In this document: piece by piece, positions 11,701-24,592 of the stretch
Position numbering within the stretch: position 1 is the first letter of the stretch
Layout of the letters: each line of letters starts with the position of its first letter
Position numbers and translations under genes: made by a program
Notes under the pieces: model-generated
What the model was told of the DNA's origin: nothing
Seen by the model: the letters and a program-made list of their open reading frames with translations, nothing else
The model's database searches: none
Assembly: GCA_019279435.1 (NCBI GenBank)
Contig: JAAALK010000079.1
Location: forward strand, 60,815,915-60,879,914
DNA: 64,000 nucleotides
Direction: 5' to 3'
From: Zizania palustris
Taxonomy: Eukaryota; Streptophyta; Magnoliopsida; Poales; Poaceae

Positions 11701-14038
11701 TTGCATCAGCACCAGATACAAGTGGCAACACTTTACAGACAGTTGCTAATTGTTCTATCACTTTCAGGATGAACTCACACGAACAAAATCTGGAGATACC
11801 GGATCTTGCAAGAGTGGATATTTCAGTGGCCAAAATGCCCGTGAAAGTCTGCATAATTTACGAGTCAGCCTCAATCGCTCTCTAATCTTGCCTCACATTG
11901 AAATTGATTCGGAGGAAGAGATGGATGTGGATGAAGAGGATGTACATGAACTGCGTGACCAAATAAGAAAGCTTCACTCCTCATCTGAAGACGCATTTGA
12001 GGACTTTATGGATGCAGAGAGTGGAAATGATACTTCTTGCTCCATGGGGGAGAATCCAAGAACAACTGAAGACGATGATCAGCCTGTAATAGACGATTAT
12101 GATGAAGGCCCGGATATGGAAGAGCACAAAATGTCCAACAATACAAAAGCTGATCAAGATCTAGTGTCTGTAAGGAAATCTTTTCTATCAATTGGTGCAT
12201 CCCCACAATTGTCACCAATGCAAGATCCTACGTTGTGTTCTTCTCCAAAGATTCACAACAAAGCTAGAAAGAGCATTACGTCACCAGGGCTGCCACCGAG
12301 CAAAATTAGTGTATCCGATTGCCCCAGCGATAGCAATGCAGTCCGTTCCTCTTTACAGTCCAGCAAGCTCAGTCCAACTGATTCACTGGCTGCAAGTCTC
12401 CAACGAGGCTTGCACATTATAGAGTACCATCAGCAGGACCCAGCTCCACGGAAATCATTTGTTGGTCTTTCATTTGATCATTTCGCACTGAACCCACGCC
12501 AATCAGTTGCAAAAGTCAGTTCATCTATTCAGGCATCACCAGAGGGGCAAGGAGCAGCTTCTTCTGCCCTTTGTTCATCCTGCAAAAAAGCAATGGATAT
12601 AGATGGGAACCAACCAGAAAACATAAATACAGAAAAGCAGATCGTAATACCCACTGGTGTAATGTCTAATGAATCAGCAAATGTTCCACTTAAGGTATGT
12701 TACTTGATGGCATACTTTTACATTTCATCCATATCTTTTCGTCGAATTAAACATTTTTTAAAACCAGGAGGACAACACCACCTCAACAATTGCTTCAAAG
12801 AGAGAGATTGAACTTCAAGCTTTATGTGATGAACAGGCTGCTAAGATCAAGGAGCTGAACAATCTGGTATGGAAGCATTACCAAAATAATATGCTTCAGT
12901 CAATGATAATATTCCTTAACTTGACATTTCCAATGTTAAAATTTCAGGTGGATCAATATAGGAAGGGCTCGGAAGATGCTCAAAGTTCAGATGGAAGTAC
13001 AGCCATAAAAGAACTAGCGGATGAATCCAGGGTTGGTGTACAACTTGATGATAGTAGTAATGTGCCACTTAATGTGAACGACAGGGAAGAACTTCTTAGT
13101 GAAATTCAGAGGTTGAAGGATCAACTGAAACACCGCCCAGATGAATCCATAAATGTCAGCCTTCTCGAACAGATAAGGAATGGAAGAACGGATCAAGAAT
13201 ATGAGCTAGATAAAGAAAGACAGAACTGGATGGAATCTGAAAGCAAATGGATATGCCTCACTGAAGAACTGAGGGTTGATCTTGAATCAAACCGGATGCT
13301 CGCAGAGAAGACAGAGATGGAGCTCTGCAATGAAAAGAAGTGTACCGCGGAGCTGGATGATGCCCTCACACGAGCCATCTACGGCCATGCCAGGATAATT
13401 GAACACTATGCTGAGCTCCAAGAGATGTACAATGATCTTCTTGAGAGGCACCGCCGTGTGATGGAAGGGATCGCAGAGGTAAAGAGGGCAGCTGCCAAGG
13501 CAGGCAGGAAGGGCTGTGGGACGGCTTTCGCTGCTGCCCTCGCAGCAGAGCTTTCCACGGTGAGGATTGACCGCGAAAAAGAAAGAGCCCAGCTGAAAGA
13601 GCAGAACAGAAGGCTACGCATTCAGCTCCGCGACACAGCCGAAGCTGTCCATGCTGCCGGAGAACTTCTCGTAAGATTGAGAGAGGCTGAGGAAGCATCC
13701 ACGCAAGAAAAGGTTTGCTCGATCAAAGCGTTCAAAGATGTCCTCAAAACTGTGTTCTGATCTGCAGAACTATAACTGCAGAGATAACAACAATTCAATT
13801 TGCTTGCTTTTTGGATTTGCAGGAGAGGAGTGCCGCAATACAGCAAGAGAACGACAAGCTCAAGAAGCAGCTGGAGACGATGAAGCACTTCCTTGCGGAC
13901 AGCCGGCTGCCGGAATCAGCACTGGGGGGATTCTACCGCCAGGAGAGCGACGATGTACCGGAGTACAACCATGATGCCCCGTCCGCATGCGACGACGATC
14001 AATCTTGGCGGTCTGCCTTTACATCTGCGTACGAATGA
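8708..14038 (+). CDS. KIN-12 (POK-like) phragmoplast kinesin with divergent motor
   Basis: Fifteen exons: 8708-8980, 9054-9197, 9281-9364, 9460-9585, 9672-9731, 9837-9890, 9966-10058, 10602-10697, 10900-11048, 11334-11480, 11568-11697, 11768-12694, 12768-12866, 12948-13712, 13823-14038; about 1120 residues. After a basic Ser/Pro-rich N-terminus comes an N-terminal motor: VVVRVRP at 92, P-loop GQSGTGKT at 166-173, switch I NLKSSRSH at 291-298. GVPMIES and [11 protein letters not shown] are strongly KIN-12/POK-like, as is the acidic block after the motor. Switch II reads DLAGPD (329-334) instead of DLAGSE, and the usual YRDSKLT is HKQSCLT (379-385). The C-terminal half is coiled coil. Arabidopsis POK proteins exceed 2000 residues, so this is a short paralogue. 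KIN-12 motors act at the preprophase band and phragmoplast; whether this one still moves is uncertain. The last exons and their frames fit well. Confidence 0.9.
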
Positions 14039-14532
14039 AACCTCACCTGATGATTGCTTGAGATTATTTGATTTGGGAGTTGGGACTCGTCAACTGAGCA
14101 TGGTTGACAATTAGGAAACGCGCTTCGCATCGGTCATTTTTTAATGTCTGTTTAGGTACATCGATACGAGCTTGATAAATTGTATGATATGACCATGATT
14201 CATGTGCCCTCTGCATCAACAACTGTTGTATGAGAACTGTATTTGCGGTTTGTATCTCACTAAGTTTGCATGCATTCTTGATTCCCGTACAGTATCGAAT
14301 AAATCATGTTTTTGAACAAAATTGCTTGGCAAGAATAGATTCTCTGCTTGTCTCTATAGAATATAGATGTGATTTACATCAGGGTTCACATCTCACCTTG
14401 GTTTTTACCGTCATCTCTGGTGTTCATCACACTGAAACAAAGGAGTGATAATGTTATCCCACAAAGATCAATGGAGCAAACGGTACAGGTCTGCTTTATA
14501 AAAGATTTAAGATTTCTTGGGAGGCTGCATCT
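14039..14532. other. Convergent 3' regions of kinesin and LOG-like genes
   Basis: 494 bp between two convergent stop codons. It should hold both 3' UTRs; aataaa at about 14298 is a plausible plus-strand polyadenylation signal. No independent gene is seen. Confidence 0.6.
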
Positions 14533-16119
14533 TCAGTTTGTGGCGTATGAAGTTCTCTGCTGCTTGGACGGCGGTGATATGCAATAGTTTCTCTCAGCAA
14601 CAGGTAAAGCGTAGAACTGTGCCAGGTACTCCAAAGCTTCATGGTTCCCATTGCAGACCTTCCAAAGCGACGCCACTTCTCCTGGAGCAACGGTGCCCCA
14701 CTCCTGGCAGTCGTTCAGAAACTCCAACAGCTTGGAGTAGTAAGAATCATAATTGAGAAGCAAGAAAGGGACTGGGAGAGTAGAACCAATCCTCTCCAGC
14801 TGAACTAGAGCCATCATCTCAAAAAGCTCGTCCAGTGTCCCTATCCCTCCAGGTAGTGCAACGAGAGCAGTTCTGTCACTAGGGGAGTTCCGCACCGCAG
14901 CATCAACTAACCCGTGCTTCCTTGCGGAGAAGAACCTGAAATCCAGCTATATATATATATATGCATTCATGTTGTACACCCGGTCAATCTAAACCCGCAT
15001 GATCAAGATGAACTGATGAAGCTACCTGCAGGTGAGATAGGACTCTGATGGCAGGTAAGGGTGGGAGTTGGAGGCTGTCCATTCGCCTGCCTCCTTGGCA
15101 ATCTTGAGGCCGCCGACGGGTTTGCCGGCCTCGAGAGCGCCTTGGGTGGCAGCATCCATGAGACCTGGCCCGGCTCCTGTCCATGTGGTGCAGTCCAGCA
15201 GCCTAGCTATCTGTTGTAAACTTAGAATGTGATGAACTCATGAAAGGTTAAGACGAAAAAGTGTGCAGTTGAAGGCTTGCAGGTTGTAGCAAGTAGCAAC
15301 TGCGTGCAATCTAGTGCAGTTCGATGTGACATACCAAAAGCTGGTCAATTTACAGGAATGCAAACACGCAGAACAAGATCGATAATTCACAAGCTTAATG
15401 TGTGAGTTTAAGCTTAATTAGATAGCAAGGTTACAGTGTTCGTATTAGATCAATCGTAATCATCAATTTTAAAGAGTAAATTGGAAGCCGGCGGTAGGAA
15501 GAGTAAATTAATATGAACTATTAAATAAAAAAAGATCAGCAGTATGCACGGTAAAATCAAAAATGGTCTAATTAGAGCTAGTAAAGGAAGCAGTAGGATG
15601 ATAATTTACCTCCCTTGCAAGCTCGGTGGTCTGGAAGTAATGCGGATGAGTGGCCGGCACCCTGGAGGAGCCGAGGTAGACGGCGCCTCGGCCGAGGCGG
15701 CGCACGAGCTCGAAGCACCTGGCCATCTCCTCCCTCACCTGCACCAATCCAACCAACTGATCAGTCAATCGGCAAACCAAGAGGAAGAAAGGACGGCGAG
15801 GTGAGGTCACCTCGTGGGGACTGCTCCGCTGTGGCTCCATGGCCGCCGCCGCCGCGGCCGCCGCCGCCGCGGCCGCCGCGGCCTCGTACTCTCCAATCTG
15901 CCGCGGGGTATTTGCGGCAGAGGCCACGGTGCTCCAGGCCCGGGCTCCGCTGCTGCAGACGAGGCGCGGGGCCGCCGGCCGTGGCGAGCGCAGAGACGTG
16001 AGGGGAGGAGAGCATCGGGGGAGGCGTCCGTCACTGGGTGCTACCAAGGAGCGCGCGAGCCCTAACCCGGATCCGAGTCTAGCTCCCACCGAGCTCGCCG
16101 TCGCCGCCATGGATTCCAT
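14533..16119 (-). CDS. LOG-family ('lysine decarboxylase-like') protein, probably plastid-targeted
   Basis: Four minus-strand exons, 16119-15811, 15738-15610, 15210-15026 and 14935-14533, give 341 residues. The core is the LOG/TIGR00730 Rossmann fold: YLGSSR at 124-129, GAGPGLMDAA from 158 in place of the usual GGGxxGLMG, ARK at 212-214, and PGGIGTLDE at 236-244. The last motif matches PGGxGTxxE with its catalytic Glu244, and Arg213 corresponds to the conserved LOG arginine. LOG enzymes release free cytokinin base from riboside 5'-monophosphate. This one belongs to the divergent, longer subgroup annotated as putative lysine decarboxylases, so its substrate is not settled. Residues 1 to about 70 are Ser/Ala/Arg-rich with few acids, like a plastid transit peptide, followed by 14 alanines (80-93). 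Met4 is an alternative start. It is convergent with the kinesin gene. Confidence 0.88.
15839..15886. repeat. GCC/GCG trinucleotide run encoding polyalanine
   Basis: An imperfect GCC/GCG triplet run inside exon 1 of the LOG-like gene encodes 14 consecutive alanines, placed between the presumed transit peptide and the catalytic fold. Confidence 0.8.
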
Positions 16120-17213
16120 TCCGCACCCCCCAAAAATTGTGCGTGCGGCGCAGCCTGCTTACACTTGCCTTTTTTAACGAAAAAATGGATAATTTATAAC
16201 TCTAAGCGAAAGATGCGAGCAATTGATATCTGATCTCCTAAAACCTAAGTTGAACGTGCATAAGAGAAAGGTTCTTCTATCACATACACACTTGAAACTC
16301 GCCTGCTCCATCACTCCGGTTCACAGGAAAAAAAAGTTGAAGCTCCACTCCAATTTCACAAGAAAAAGAAGCTGAAGCTGTTCTATTGCATACTTAAAGC
16401 TTGTTTGGTAGAACTCTAGATCCTGAAATCTATCTATACTGAAACTGAAGTGTAGTACTTGAAGCTGACTAGACCCTGCTCCACCACTCTAACTTCACAT
16501 GACTTTCAATTAAAACCAAGTATACGCGTCAAAAAAAGCAATAACAAAATTTTGAAAATCACCCTATGGAGGCTTGTGCTTGAAATGCATCATGCAAGTG
16601 GCAAATGAATCCATCTAATGCAACTTGCAACTGAACCCACTCCATTCAAGAGACATAGGCAGCATCTAACTCAGAAAGTTCCGCATTCGAATTGTTCCAA
16701 ATTCCATTTCCCATCAAGAATAGGAGCGTTCTATGTTCTATCTGCTTAGTTGCACTAGTTGCAAGAGAGCTACGACATCTCACGGTTCTATTTTGTCACA
16801 CGGACAATTGTCTTAAATTTTCTCTGGAGACATAATCATGTCGGCACCATGGTTCCATTTTGACATTTCCCAGCCCACCCATTCAGCAAGTTTTTATATA
16901 AATCATGCTTTCCACGCCACTTTCCATCAATTACATTGGACATGAGATGCAGTGACATGCAGGAGTGGGACAGAATGACGTGAACCAAACTGCGCTTTTA
17001 TGATATGACAGATATAGTTTGTTCAGTCTCACGGAGATCTGTTTCCAATTTATAAACTTCAAACATGATGACCTCCCTTAGCCATGCTACATCAGTTTCT
17101 GAATGCAAGATGGCAAGGATGCTTTTGCCAAATGAGCTGATTTGAATGCCTTCAGGATGATCGAAGATCTGCATGGGAGGAGCACAGGCGCTACCATTCA
17201 TGGTTGATGACAG
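16120..17213. other. LOG-like 5' flank and helicase 3' region with MITE debris
   Basis: This stretch holds the LOG-like promoter and, at its right end, the helicase 3' UTR. At 16300-16500 a gcttgtttggtagaactct segment with tgaagct repeats resembles the piece at 35876-36010, a widespread grass MITE family ending in gcctgtttggtagagctc. An open frame at 16998-17201 (minus) lies downstream of the helicase stop and is taken as UTR. Confidence 0.5.
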
Positions 17214-20200
17214 TCAGCAGCTCTGGTATTCCGATGCACTCAAGTACTCCCCGTTCTCCTCAAAATACTCAACCAGGCGTTTTAGGAACTTGTCATTGCT
17301 TACGGTCTCCACATCGCACACTAGACAGCACTGCCTCCTGGCTCGCGTGACAGCAACATTCATCCGTCTATGATCACTTAAGAATCCGACCTGAAAAAAA
17401 AAAAGAGCAAAGGCAAGGTTTCGTTTAGCACTATATACTCAGAATCAGATTTTTTTTTTCCAGATTCAGTCTGGACCCACGTTTTGCAATAGCGTTAGTA
17501 TTTCTTCGCAGATACCCACCTTTAATATTTACTCCGTTTCGTATTTTAAGTCGTTCGACTTTTTTATTAGTCAAACTTACGTAACTTTGACTAATTTTAT
17601 AGAAAAATATAGCAACACCTACGACATCAAGTTAGTTTTATATGTATCAATATTGTATTTATTTGATATTATGAATGTAAATATATTTTTCTTTAAATTT
17701 TGTCAAAGTTATAGAAGTTTAACTTGAAAAAATTAAAGTACTTATAATATGAAATGGCGGAGGGAGCATAATATAATTCTGAATTCTTATTTCAATAGCA
17801 AAAATCACACAATCCTTGTTTAATTGAAAACATCTCTTTATCCATATATGACTATCATGAGAATTCTTTAAGTCGCATGCACACAATATTTGCAAAACTG
17901 TTCACCTCATATCTATGGTGTGTAGATCTATTTTTTAAAACATTTTATATGAAAAAATAAGTTGAAGCATCCCTGGATCATAATTTTATGGGTAAACTGT
18001 GTGGGGTCAAATCTTCATCCATGTATAATATTCAGGAATGTACAGCTGAAAAATTAAAATAGCATATTCTCCACCAAGGAGGATAGTGGAAGAGAGGTTA
18101 CCTCTTTCTTTGAGTTGGACCTGACCATTGTAATGATGATGGCTTCCTTCTCCCTACCCTGGAACCCATCAACTGTGGATATCTCTAAGTCCTTAAGTTT
18201 AACATCTTTGTTTCTCATCATCCTCAAACATGTTACCTATGTATTACACCATCCAATGTGTCAGTCCTTAAAGCTTTGAAGTCATCAAGGCATAGTATGA
18301 AATACCAGACCAGTGGTTGAACAGGTTAGGCCATCAGTTCACTGGTCCAAACACCAGTTTTTTATTAAAATTATATTTTTTGTATTATTTTAATATAGAA
18401 ATAATAAAAAATTGATGAAAAATATAAATAATTAAAGGTTAAAAATATAACTTTACACCTAAAGTTTATGATATAAATATAATGTCACAACTCACAAACC
18501 CCTGCAATAATAATAGTATCCAAGTTATTTACCAAAGTTTATCAATAATATATATAAGTACAAAACAAACTTACTCTCAACTACACAGACATGCATTAAT
18601 ATATAAGTGAAGGTACAGAATAAAGTAACACACTATACAACTATACAACATGTTGTAGAGAAAGATGGTGGACTATTGATTATACGAGATATCCTGTACT
18701 GAAATGCCAGGATGAAATAGAAAAAACATGAAGTAACAAAAGCTTGCTACAAGTGTTCCCAAGATTAGACCACGAGGATCGGCATGAGATTATAGAACAT
18801 AGTGATACTAAGAAAGATGTACTGTATCTGTTTGTTGCACGCATGACTAGTAATGTTTTCAAGGAAAAGGGAGTGAAGTGACTCTATGTCTCTATTTTAG
18901 TATTTAAGGTGTTAAAGTTAGACAAAAAAGTTAAGGAGGTTAAATAGTCCAATTAAATAATTTATATGAGTACCATGGACATTTCCTATATTTATCTATA
19001 CATGATTATAAGGCAATACTAACAATATAACTCCACTAATCTGCTATATCAATTTGATAATATTGAGAGCATATAAGCACAGACCTGCGCAGCATATGGC
19101 GTAATTATTCCAATATCAGATGCACGAACACCACTTTCAACGAGCAGCTTGGCATGAGCAATGGATACTGAAGCCTCTCCTTCATTCATGGTGCTCTCCT
19201 CTTCATCTTTTACTTCTTCCATATCACATCTAAATGATTTTTTGAAAGTGTTAGCAAACATTTATGTTGGTCATCACCTCATCTTTTAGAAAAGGCAGAT
19301 ATCCCTTATTGATCAGCCAAATGATGGGAGTACATGTACATATGAAACATCATTTTTGTCTGATTATTGTCTTCATATACCTTTGAAGTGAATTAGTCCT
19401 ATCTTTTGTAGAGGAGAATCTTGGCAATACTATAGTGTGAGGCAAAGAGAGCAAAGAGGAAAGAAAAACTGCCAACGCTCAGGTATAAGCAACAGAAAGA
19501 AATAAATACTTTGAATAGGCCAAGCATTGGAGAATACTGACCCTGTAGTGTCAACGAGTATAATAGTTGGTTCTGTGGAAGAGGATCTTTTCACTTCTTC
19601 GAGATCATAGAGCATATGCTCAGCGACACTAGAATGTGCTTTGATCTAAGTAGAAGCATCAAAGAAAAACAACATGATGAAAATTATGGACTAGAGAAAA
19701 TTGCTGAAACACAGTTACCTAAAAGGTGGCTAGCATAAAAATGCCAGGGAAAATGCACCTTGTTTTTGTAAAGTTCATTAGATGACCAATTCATAATAAG
19801 CTCATGCATTCTGTACTGGATAGTGAGCATGGATGTGATTTGATCTCCATAAGCTTCAGTAAGGCGTTCAAAGAGTGTCTTTCCCATCCCCTTCTTCTCA
19901 GCCTCAGCACTTTGGACAGTTGGAGGAAGTTGAAGATGGTCTCCAGCAAGCACACACCTTGGACCCTGCATCCCAAGAACGAAAGAACTGAGAAGCCCCG
20001 GCCCCCACGACAAAAAGCAAAAAGCTATCTTAATAACTACAACATGATAACCATCCGACCAATGCACTGTGTATGCTGACACATGCCAAACACAAAAGCA
20101 ATCAAATAGGCCATAAATTGTGTACTGGCATAATTTGAGAAGCTAACTAATCCGTTATGGAACCTAATGTGAACTTTATGTGAAGCCTCCTCCTTACAGA

Positions 20201-23200
20201 GTTCATCATGAAAACTTGTACACCCATAGAGATCTGTTGGACAAATTCAATTATGTGTAACCAATTAACCATTGTCCATCTATACAAGGAAATTATTTAG
20301 TTTTCCTAACTTTTCTCGTGATACTTCTTTAGTTCTTTACACTAAAACCGACTCCTAATGCAGCATCCTCCTTATGCATGACACACCTTTAGAATTTACC
20401 ATGCAGTCATGTTCACCTGATGCTTTCTTAGACACATTTTAAGTTTAAAAGGTGGAAGTTTGTGAAACAGTATGCACTATGGAAAAGAACATGGTTATTG
20501 CGCTATGCAAAGAGCATAAATAATATAATTATATTTGATAAGTTGCTACTTGCTAGTAATTATTATTCTAAAAGACTAAAACCTGCAGAACATTCAATAA
20601 ATAAACTATCTATAAATTATTACTAACCTTCAATAAGGCTATCCAACATGCCATCTCAAGTGCCTGAGCAGCTTCATCAATAATGACCAAATCAAAAGTA
20701 ATACCATACAGCTTTTTGGAAGATGCACCAGTCAAAGTTGACAGTACAACATCTGCATTTTTTATCACATCAGCAACAGCAAGTTGTTGTCGTTTTCTCT
20801 CTTCTTTAGCAAGAGTTCTGAGCTCTTTCCTGATGTCCCTTTTTGTGTTCTTATCTTTAGCTTTCAGCAATTTGCTATTGAGAACCTAAATGATGAAAAG
20901 AGAACAGATCAAGAAATATATAACTATTATGAAAATATAATGGGAATTGCAAGTTTTATTACTGTTATCTAAACAGGGCAGTTGCTAACTATGTAAAGCA
21001 GAGGTCCTAATGTCCTGTCATAGTATCATTTAATAACAGGATGTTAAGAATCATGTTGTAAATGGTACCTTCATTTCTTTACGAATATCTCCTGCCAAGC
21101 TGCTGTTATCTGCTCGCAATACCTGGTTCAGTAGAAGTAGTAAGCAGGTTAAGTACATCTAAGTCATATGAATGCATTAGCATATCAAAGACAATACAGC
21201 CAAAATTATACTTTGTAAGATCTATCCCATTTTAAATTTTGCATAGCGAAAATGTCATGTGGATGTTACAGGCTAGCAGTGGCAACAATGGAAGTCCATG
21301 TGGCAAATGCGCAAGAATAAAAAAAGGAGATGAAGTGGGTATTTGCTTCAATATCAGTGAATTGCATTAATACATTCTTCTAGCACATTTGTTAAGAGAC
21401 TTCATCCAGTTTTTACATCCCTTGGATTGATTTCTCAAGGAACTTGCCTATTTAATCAGGCTCTTTCTTGTTAAGAAAAGTGGACAGGCAAACAACCTAT
21501 CATGTCACACTGTTTCTTTACTAGTCAATTTCCCCTCATCCCTACTATGCGTGGAATTATAAATTCAAACTATCACCTTCTATCTCTTTTCAACAGTATT
21601 TACCCCCTAATTCAGTAAGTACATTGCAGCGAGAGATTGATCAACTACATTGCTTACACAATTGACAACAATATATTGGACAACATGCAACCAATTTTTT
21701 CTTTGTACTGGGAAAGGTACTACTCTGCAAAGCATAAGCAAATAGGAGAAACATTCAACCAAAAGGGATTAATGGAACATAATTTGAGTTGCATAGTAGA
21801 GTAATCAATCAGAGTATAAACAGGTGTCCTCTGGTACACTTTAACAACACATTTATATAAACATTGCCGTTGAAAATTGAAAGAGAGACAAAGCATCTCT
21901 AATAATATAATTAAGGAAAGTTAACTCCATGGATCTTTATGCTAATAATTCCTCAATACAGGAGAAATTTCAAGCACTTAAACTGAGTTACCTGTGCATC
22001 AAGAGCACTGTCCAGCACTTGAGGTAGTAAACGAGCGGGATGGCCTAACCTCACCAATTTAGTTCTAGCAAAATGCCAATATCATTATGTCACATTGAGT
22101 AAATTCATGAAATATGAAGAAATAGGGAGAAAAACGTGTCTTCTCTTTTGATGAGACAGGGAAATTTTTTTCTTAGTTATTAGCTAACTGAGCCACTGAG
22201 GTAAATAGGTCACCAGATACATGATTGTAACATTTTACCAAGATAAATGAATGAATTGAAAGTTCGAGCAAAAAGATATTTCACAATGTTTTAGCAACCT
22301 ATATTGGGAGAGTCGTTCAACAATGTTATCAACAGCGATGTTAGAAGCTGCACAAGCAAGAATCTTTGATCCACGCTTCACCTCCTGCAATATTATCTCA
22401 ATGATAGTTGTCGTCTTCCCAGTGCCAGGAGGTCCATGAAGCAAGAAAACATCCTTTGATCTGAGGGCCTTCGAGATAGCATCTTTCTGCAGAAGAAAGA
22501 TATGCGTCCCACAAAAGAGTAACTTATTTCATTTGAATACGTACTGAAAATAGTATTTGAAGGTAACTACAAAAAAGAACACATAACAAATAAAGGAACA
22601 TGGTAAAGCATCAATTGTAACATTTTTATTTTGTTAACCAATAAGTTTCTACTAAATAAAACCAAATGAAACTTCCAAAAACTAAATGCGCTAGAAAGAA
22701 TAATAAAATCAAATGGTAACCTGTGACTCATCCAAATTCTTGTTAAATGGACTGAACTTTGCAGCATCCTTGGAGCTCATAGGTGGATTCTCTCCAAATA
22801 AAACAGGAACAAGGTTCACTGAAGGTCCTGTTTGGTTCTTACTAAGTTGAATCAGTGCATCCTTCATCCTGCGATATGTTACCTAAAAGAAGCATTAATA
22901 TGCAAAAATTGAGTTCCATTGAACTGTAGGACAATGCTGGCAGACAAGGAATAATAACAAAGAAATGAATACATGGAGTAAAAGAGCAAATGGATAAGTT
23001 TTTGGCCCTTAAACTCTTTCCAAAGTCCATTTTTCACCCTGAACTCAAAAACCAGTTGCTTTTCACCCTCAACTTTCAAAACCAGACAAATAGCTCTTTG
23101 GATGCTATCTACAGTGGTTTTATTTTAAACTGTGGCAGTTTTCACTAGTGCAAACTCCTATTATGCATGTTGTGCTAACTTAGATACCACTCAGTTAGGC

Positions 23201-24592
23201 CCACCGCCCACGTTAACGGAACTTACCTAACTTGAGTTCATGTTAACAAAAACCATTGCTGTTCAATCAAAATCACCATGGACTACAATTTACTTTTAGG
23301 GTGTTATTTGTCCACTTTTATCAGGGTTAAAAACAAACAGTTGTTGAGTTTAGGGTCAAAATGGGTTTCAAGAAGAGTTCAACAGCCAAAGCTGGACTTT
23401 AAACTCAAAAACATGTAATAGAGAACATGGAATATATAGTAGTACCTCATTTGCAAGCTTCTCGAGACGGAGAGGGCTATTTAATCCATCTTCAGGAATA
23501 TCATCAAAAGCAACAGTAATGGAAGAATCCTATTTGTTCAAACATAAATTTTCACTCCAACTCCAAAAAAGACTTTAACAATAGAACTCTTAGATGATAG
23601 CTATGAACCTTCAAGCGATAAACAACACCTTGCCCAAGAGCAGAAGATGCAACATCAGCCTTATTTGGCTTCAGAGCAACCACGTCGTGTGTTCCAAACT
23701 AGAGAAGCAAAACATAAGCAGGCATTAGCAATGGTACCGTAAAATAAAAGTTCTTCCAATCTCAACAATGGAGTGCCATTCTTGACAAACTTGAAAATGC
23801 CTGTGATGCAATACGTAATGAACTCGACAAACAAGATTTCTTCTTTATAGCTAACACTATATTGTCAGCTAGTACATTGCTACATAAATGGCACGATACC
23901 ACAAAGTGTTGGTTTCAGCAGCACTACCTAAATGGCAAGTGTTCCAGAGCACAAACGGCACTTACATCCTACACATAATTCTTGAGAGATTTGCTAAGTG
24001 CCAAAATAGTAAATCTTACCATAATTCTTAACCCGAGTATTATTGTATCAAACAGCAAAATGAGAAGGGGGCAAAGGCAACCTCACCTTGTGAGGCGGAA
24101 GCACGTCGCCCTTGTTGGGCTGGAACTCCAGAAGCGTCTTCCCCATCAGCCCCGTCTACTCTACGCACGAAGCAGTCGAAGAAGTCCAGATTAAGATTAG
24201 CACCACGCCTGGATGACACCATGCTTATATAATGATGGCACGCAAGCAAACGGAAGCAACCAACCTGGGCGTCCGTGCACTTGAGGTTGCTCATGATGCA
24301 CCCTCTCCTCTCCAGACTCTTGGAGCTTGTCGCCGACTCTGCCGATATCTCCGCCGCCTGCGCAACAACACACCCCCACACACTACATGTGTCACCACCA
24401 CCTATCCATTCCAGTTCCAACCGAGTTCACCAAAAACCAAACGCGAGAAGAGATGGGCGGAGACGAAAAAACCTTCTCCAGATCTATGAGAGGCGCCATG
24501 GAGGACACGAACTCCTGCAGCGACACCATCCTCCCGGTTCCACTCTTCCCGGAGCCCCCGCCGCCGCCGCCGCCGCCGCCGCGCCCCGCCAT
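17214..24592 (-). CDS. SF1B DNA/RNA helicase, IGHMBP2/SMUBP-2 type
   Basis: Fifteen minus-strand exons: 24592-24473, 24357-24265, 24155-24087, 23698-23609, 23529-23446, 22882-22721, 22486-22299, 22064-21992, 21122-21069, 20885-20628, 19965-19759, 19645-19542, 19229-19085, 18236-18102, 17390-17214; 652 residues. UPF1-like helicase motifs appear in order: I GPPGTGKT (224-231), II DEAA (381-384), [12 protein letters not shown] (405-413), IV QYRM (447-450), [12 protein letters not shown] (570-580), [10 protein letters not shown] (604-611). The N-terminal third has the SMUBP-2 beta-barrel region, and a basic helical insertion (312-345) follows motif Ia. The R3H and AN1 zinc-finger domains of animal IGHMBP2 are absent, as in the short plant homologues. 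The expected activity is ATP-driven 5'-3' unwinding linked to ribosomes or tRNA. A Gly-rich stretch (4-13) near the N-terminus is encoded by a GCC repeat. It shares a promoter with LysRS. Confidence 0.95.
17532..17766. mobile_element. Stowaway-like MITE in the last helicase intron
   Basis: It begins TA-CTCCGTTTCGTATTTTAAG and ends aatggcggagggag, the classic Stowaway/mariner terminal pair, with an AT-rich interior. The right TA is one base displaced (gcata), so the boundary is approximate. It lies wholly within the intron between 17391 and 18101. Confidence 0.75.
18290..18900. repeat. AT-rich repeat-derived intron segment
   Basis: This intron stretch of the helicase gene opens with 'ccagtggttgaacaggttaggcc' in one piece of 23 bases minus its ends, then runs about 500 bp of AT-rich sequence. 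Its opening resembles the 'gtttgatcactggtc' segment near 63400, so both look like remains of one dispersed family. No termini were resolved. Confidence 0.4.
22955..23425. mobile_element. Inverted-repeat MITE in a helicase intron
   Basis: The left arm (ttcaccctgaactcaaaa, ttcaccctcaactttcaa) and the right arm (gagtttagggtcaaaatg, ttaaactcaaaaac) are inverted copies of an 'accctaaactc' type motif. They flank a middle with gacaaatag / ttatttgtccac. The layout matches common Mutator-like grass MITEs. It interrupts the intron between 22883 and 23445. Confidence 0.55.

Noticed and set aside
16998..17201. Minus-strand frame after the helicase
   Set aside because: It lies downstream of the helicase TGA at 17214-17216 and is best taken as 3' UTR.
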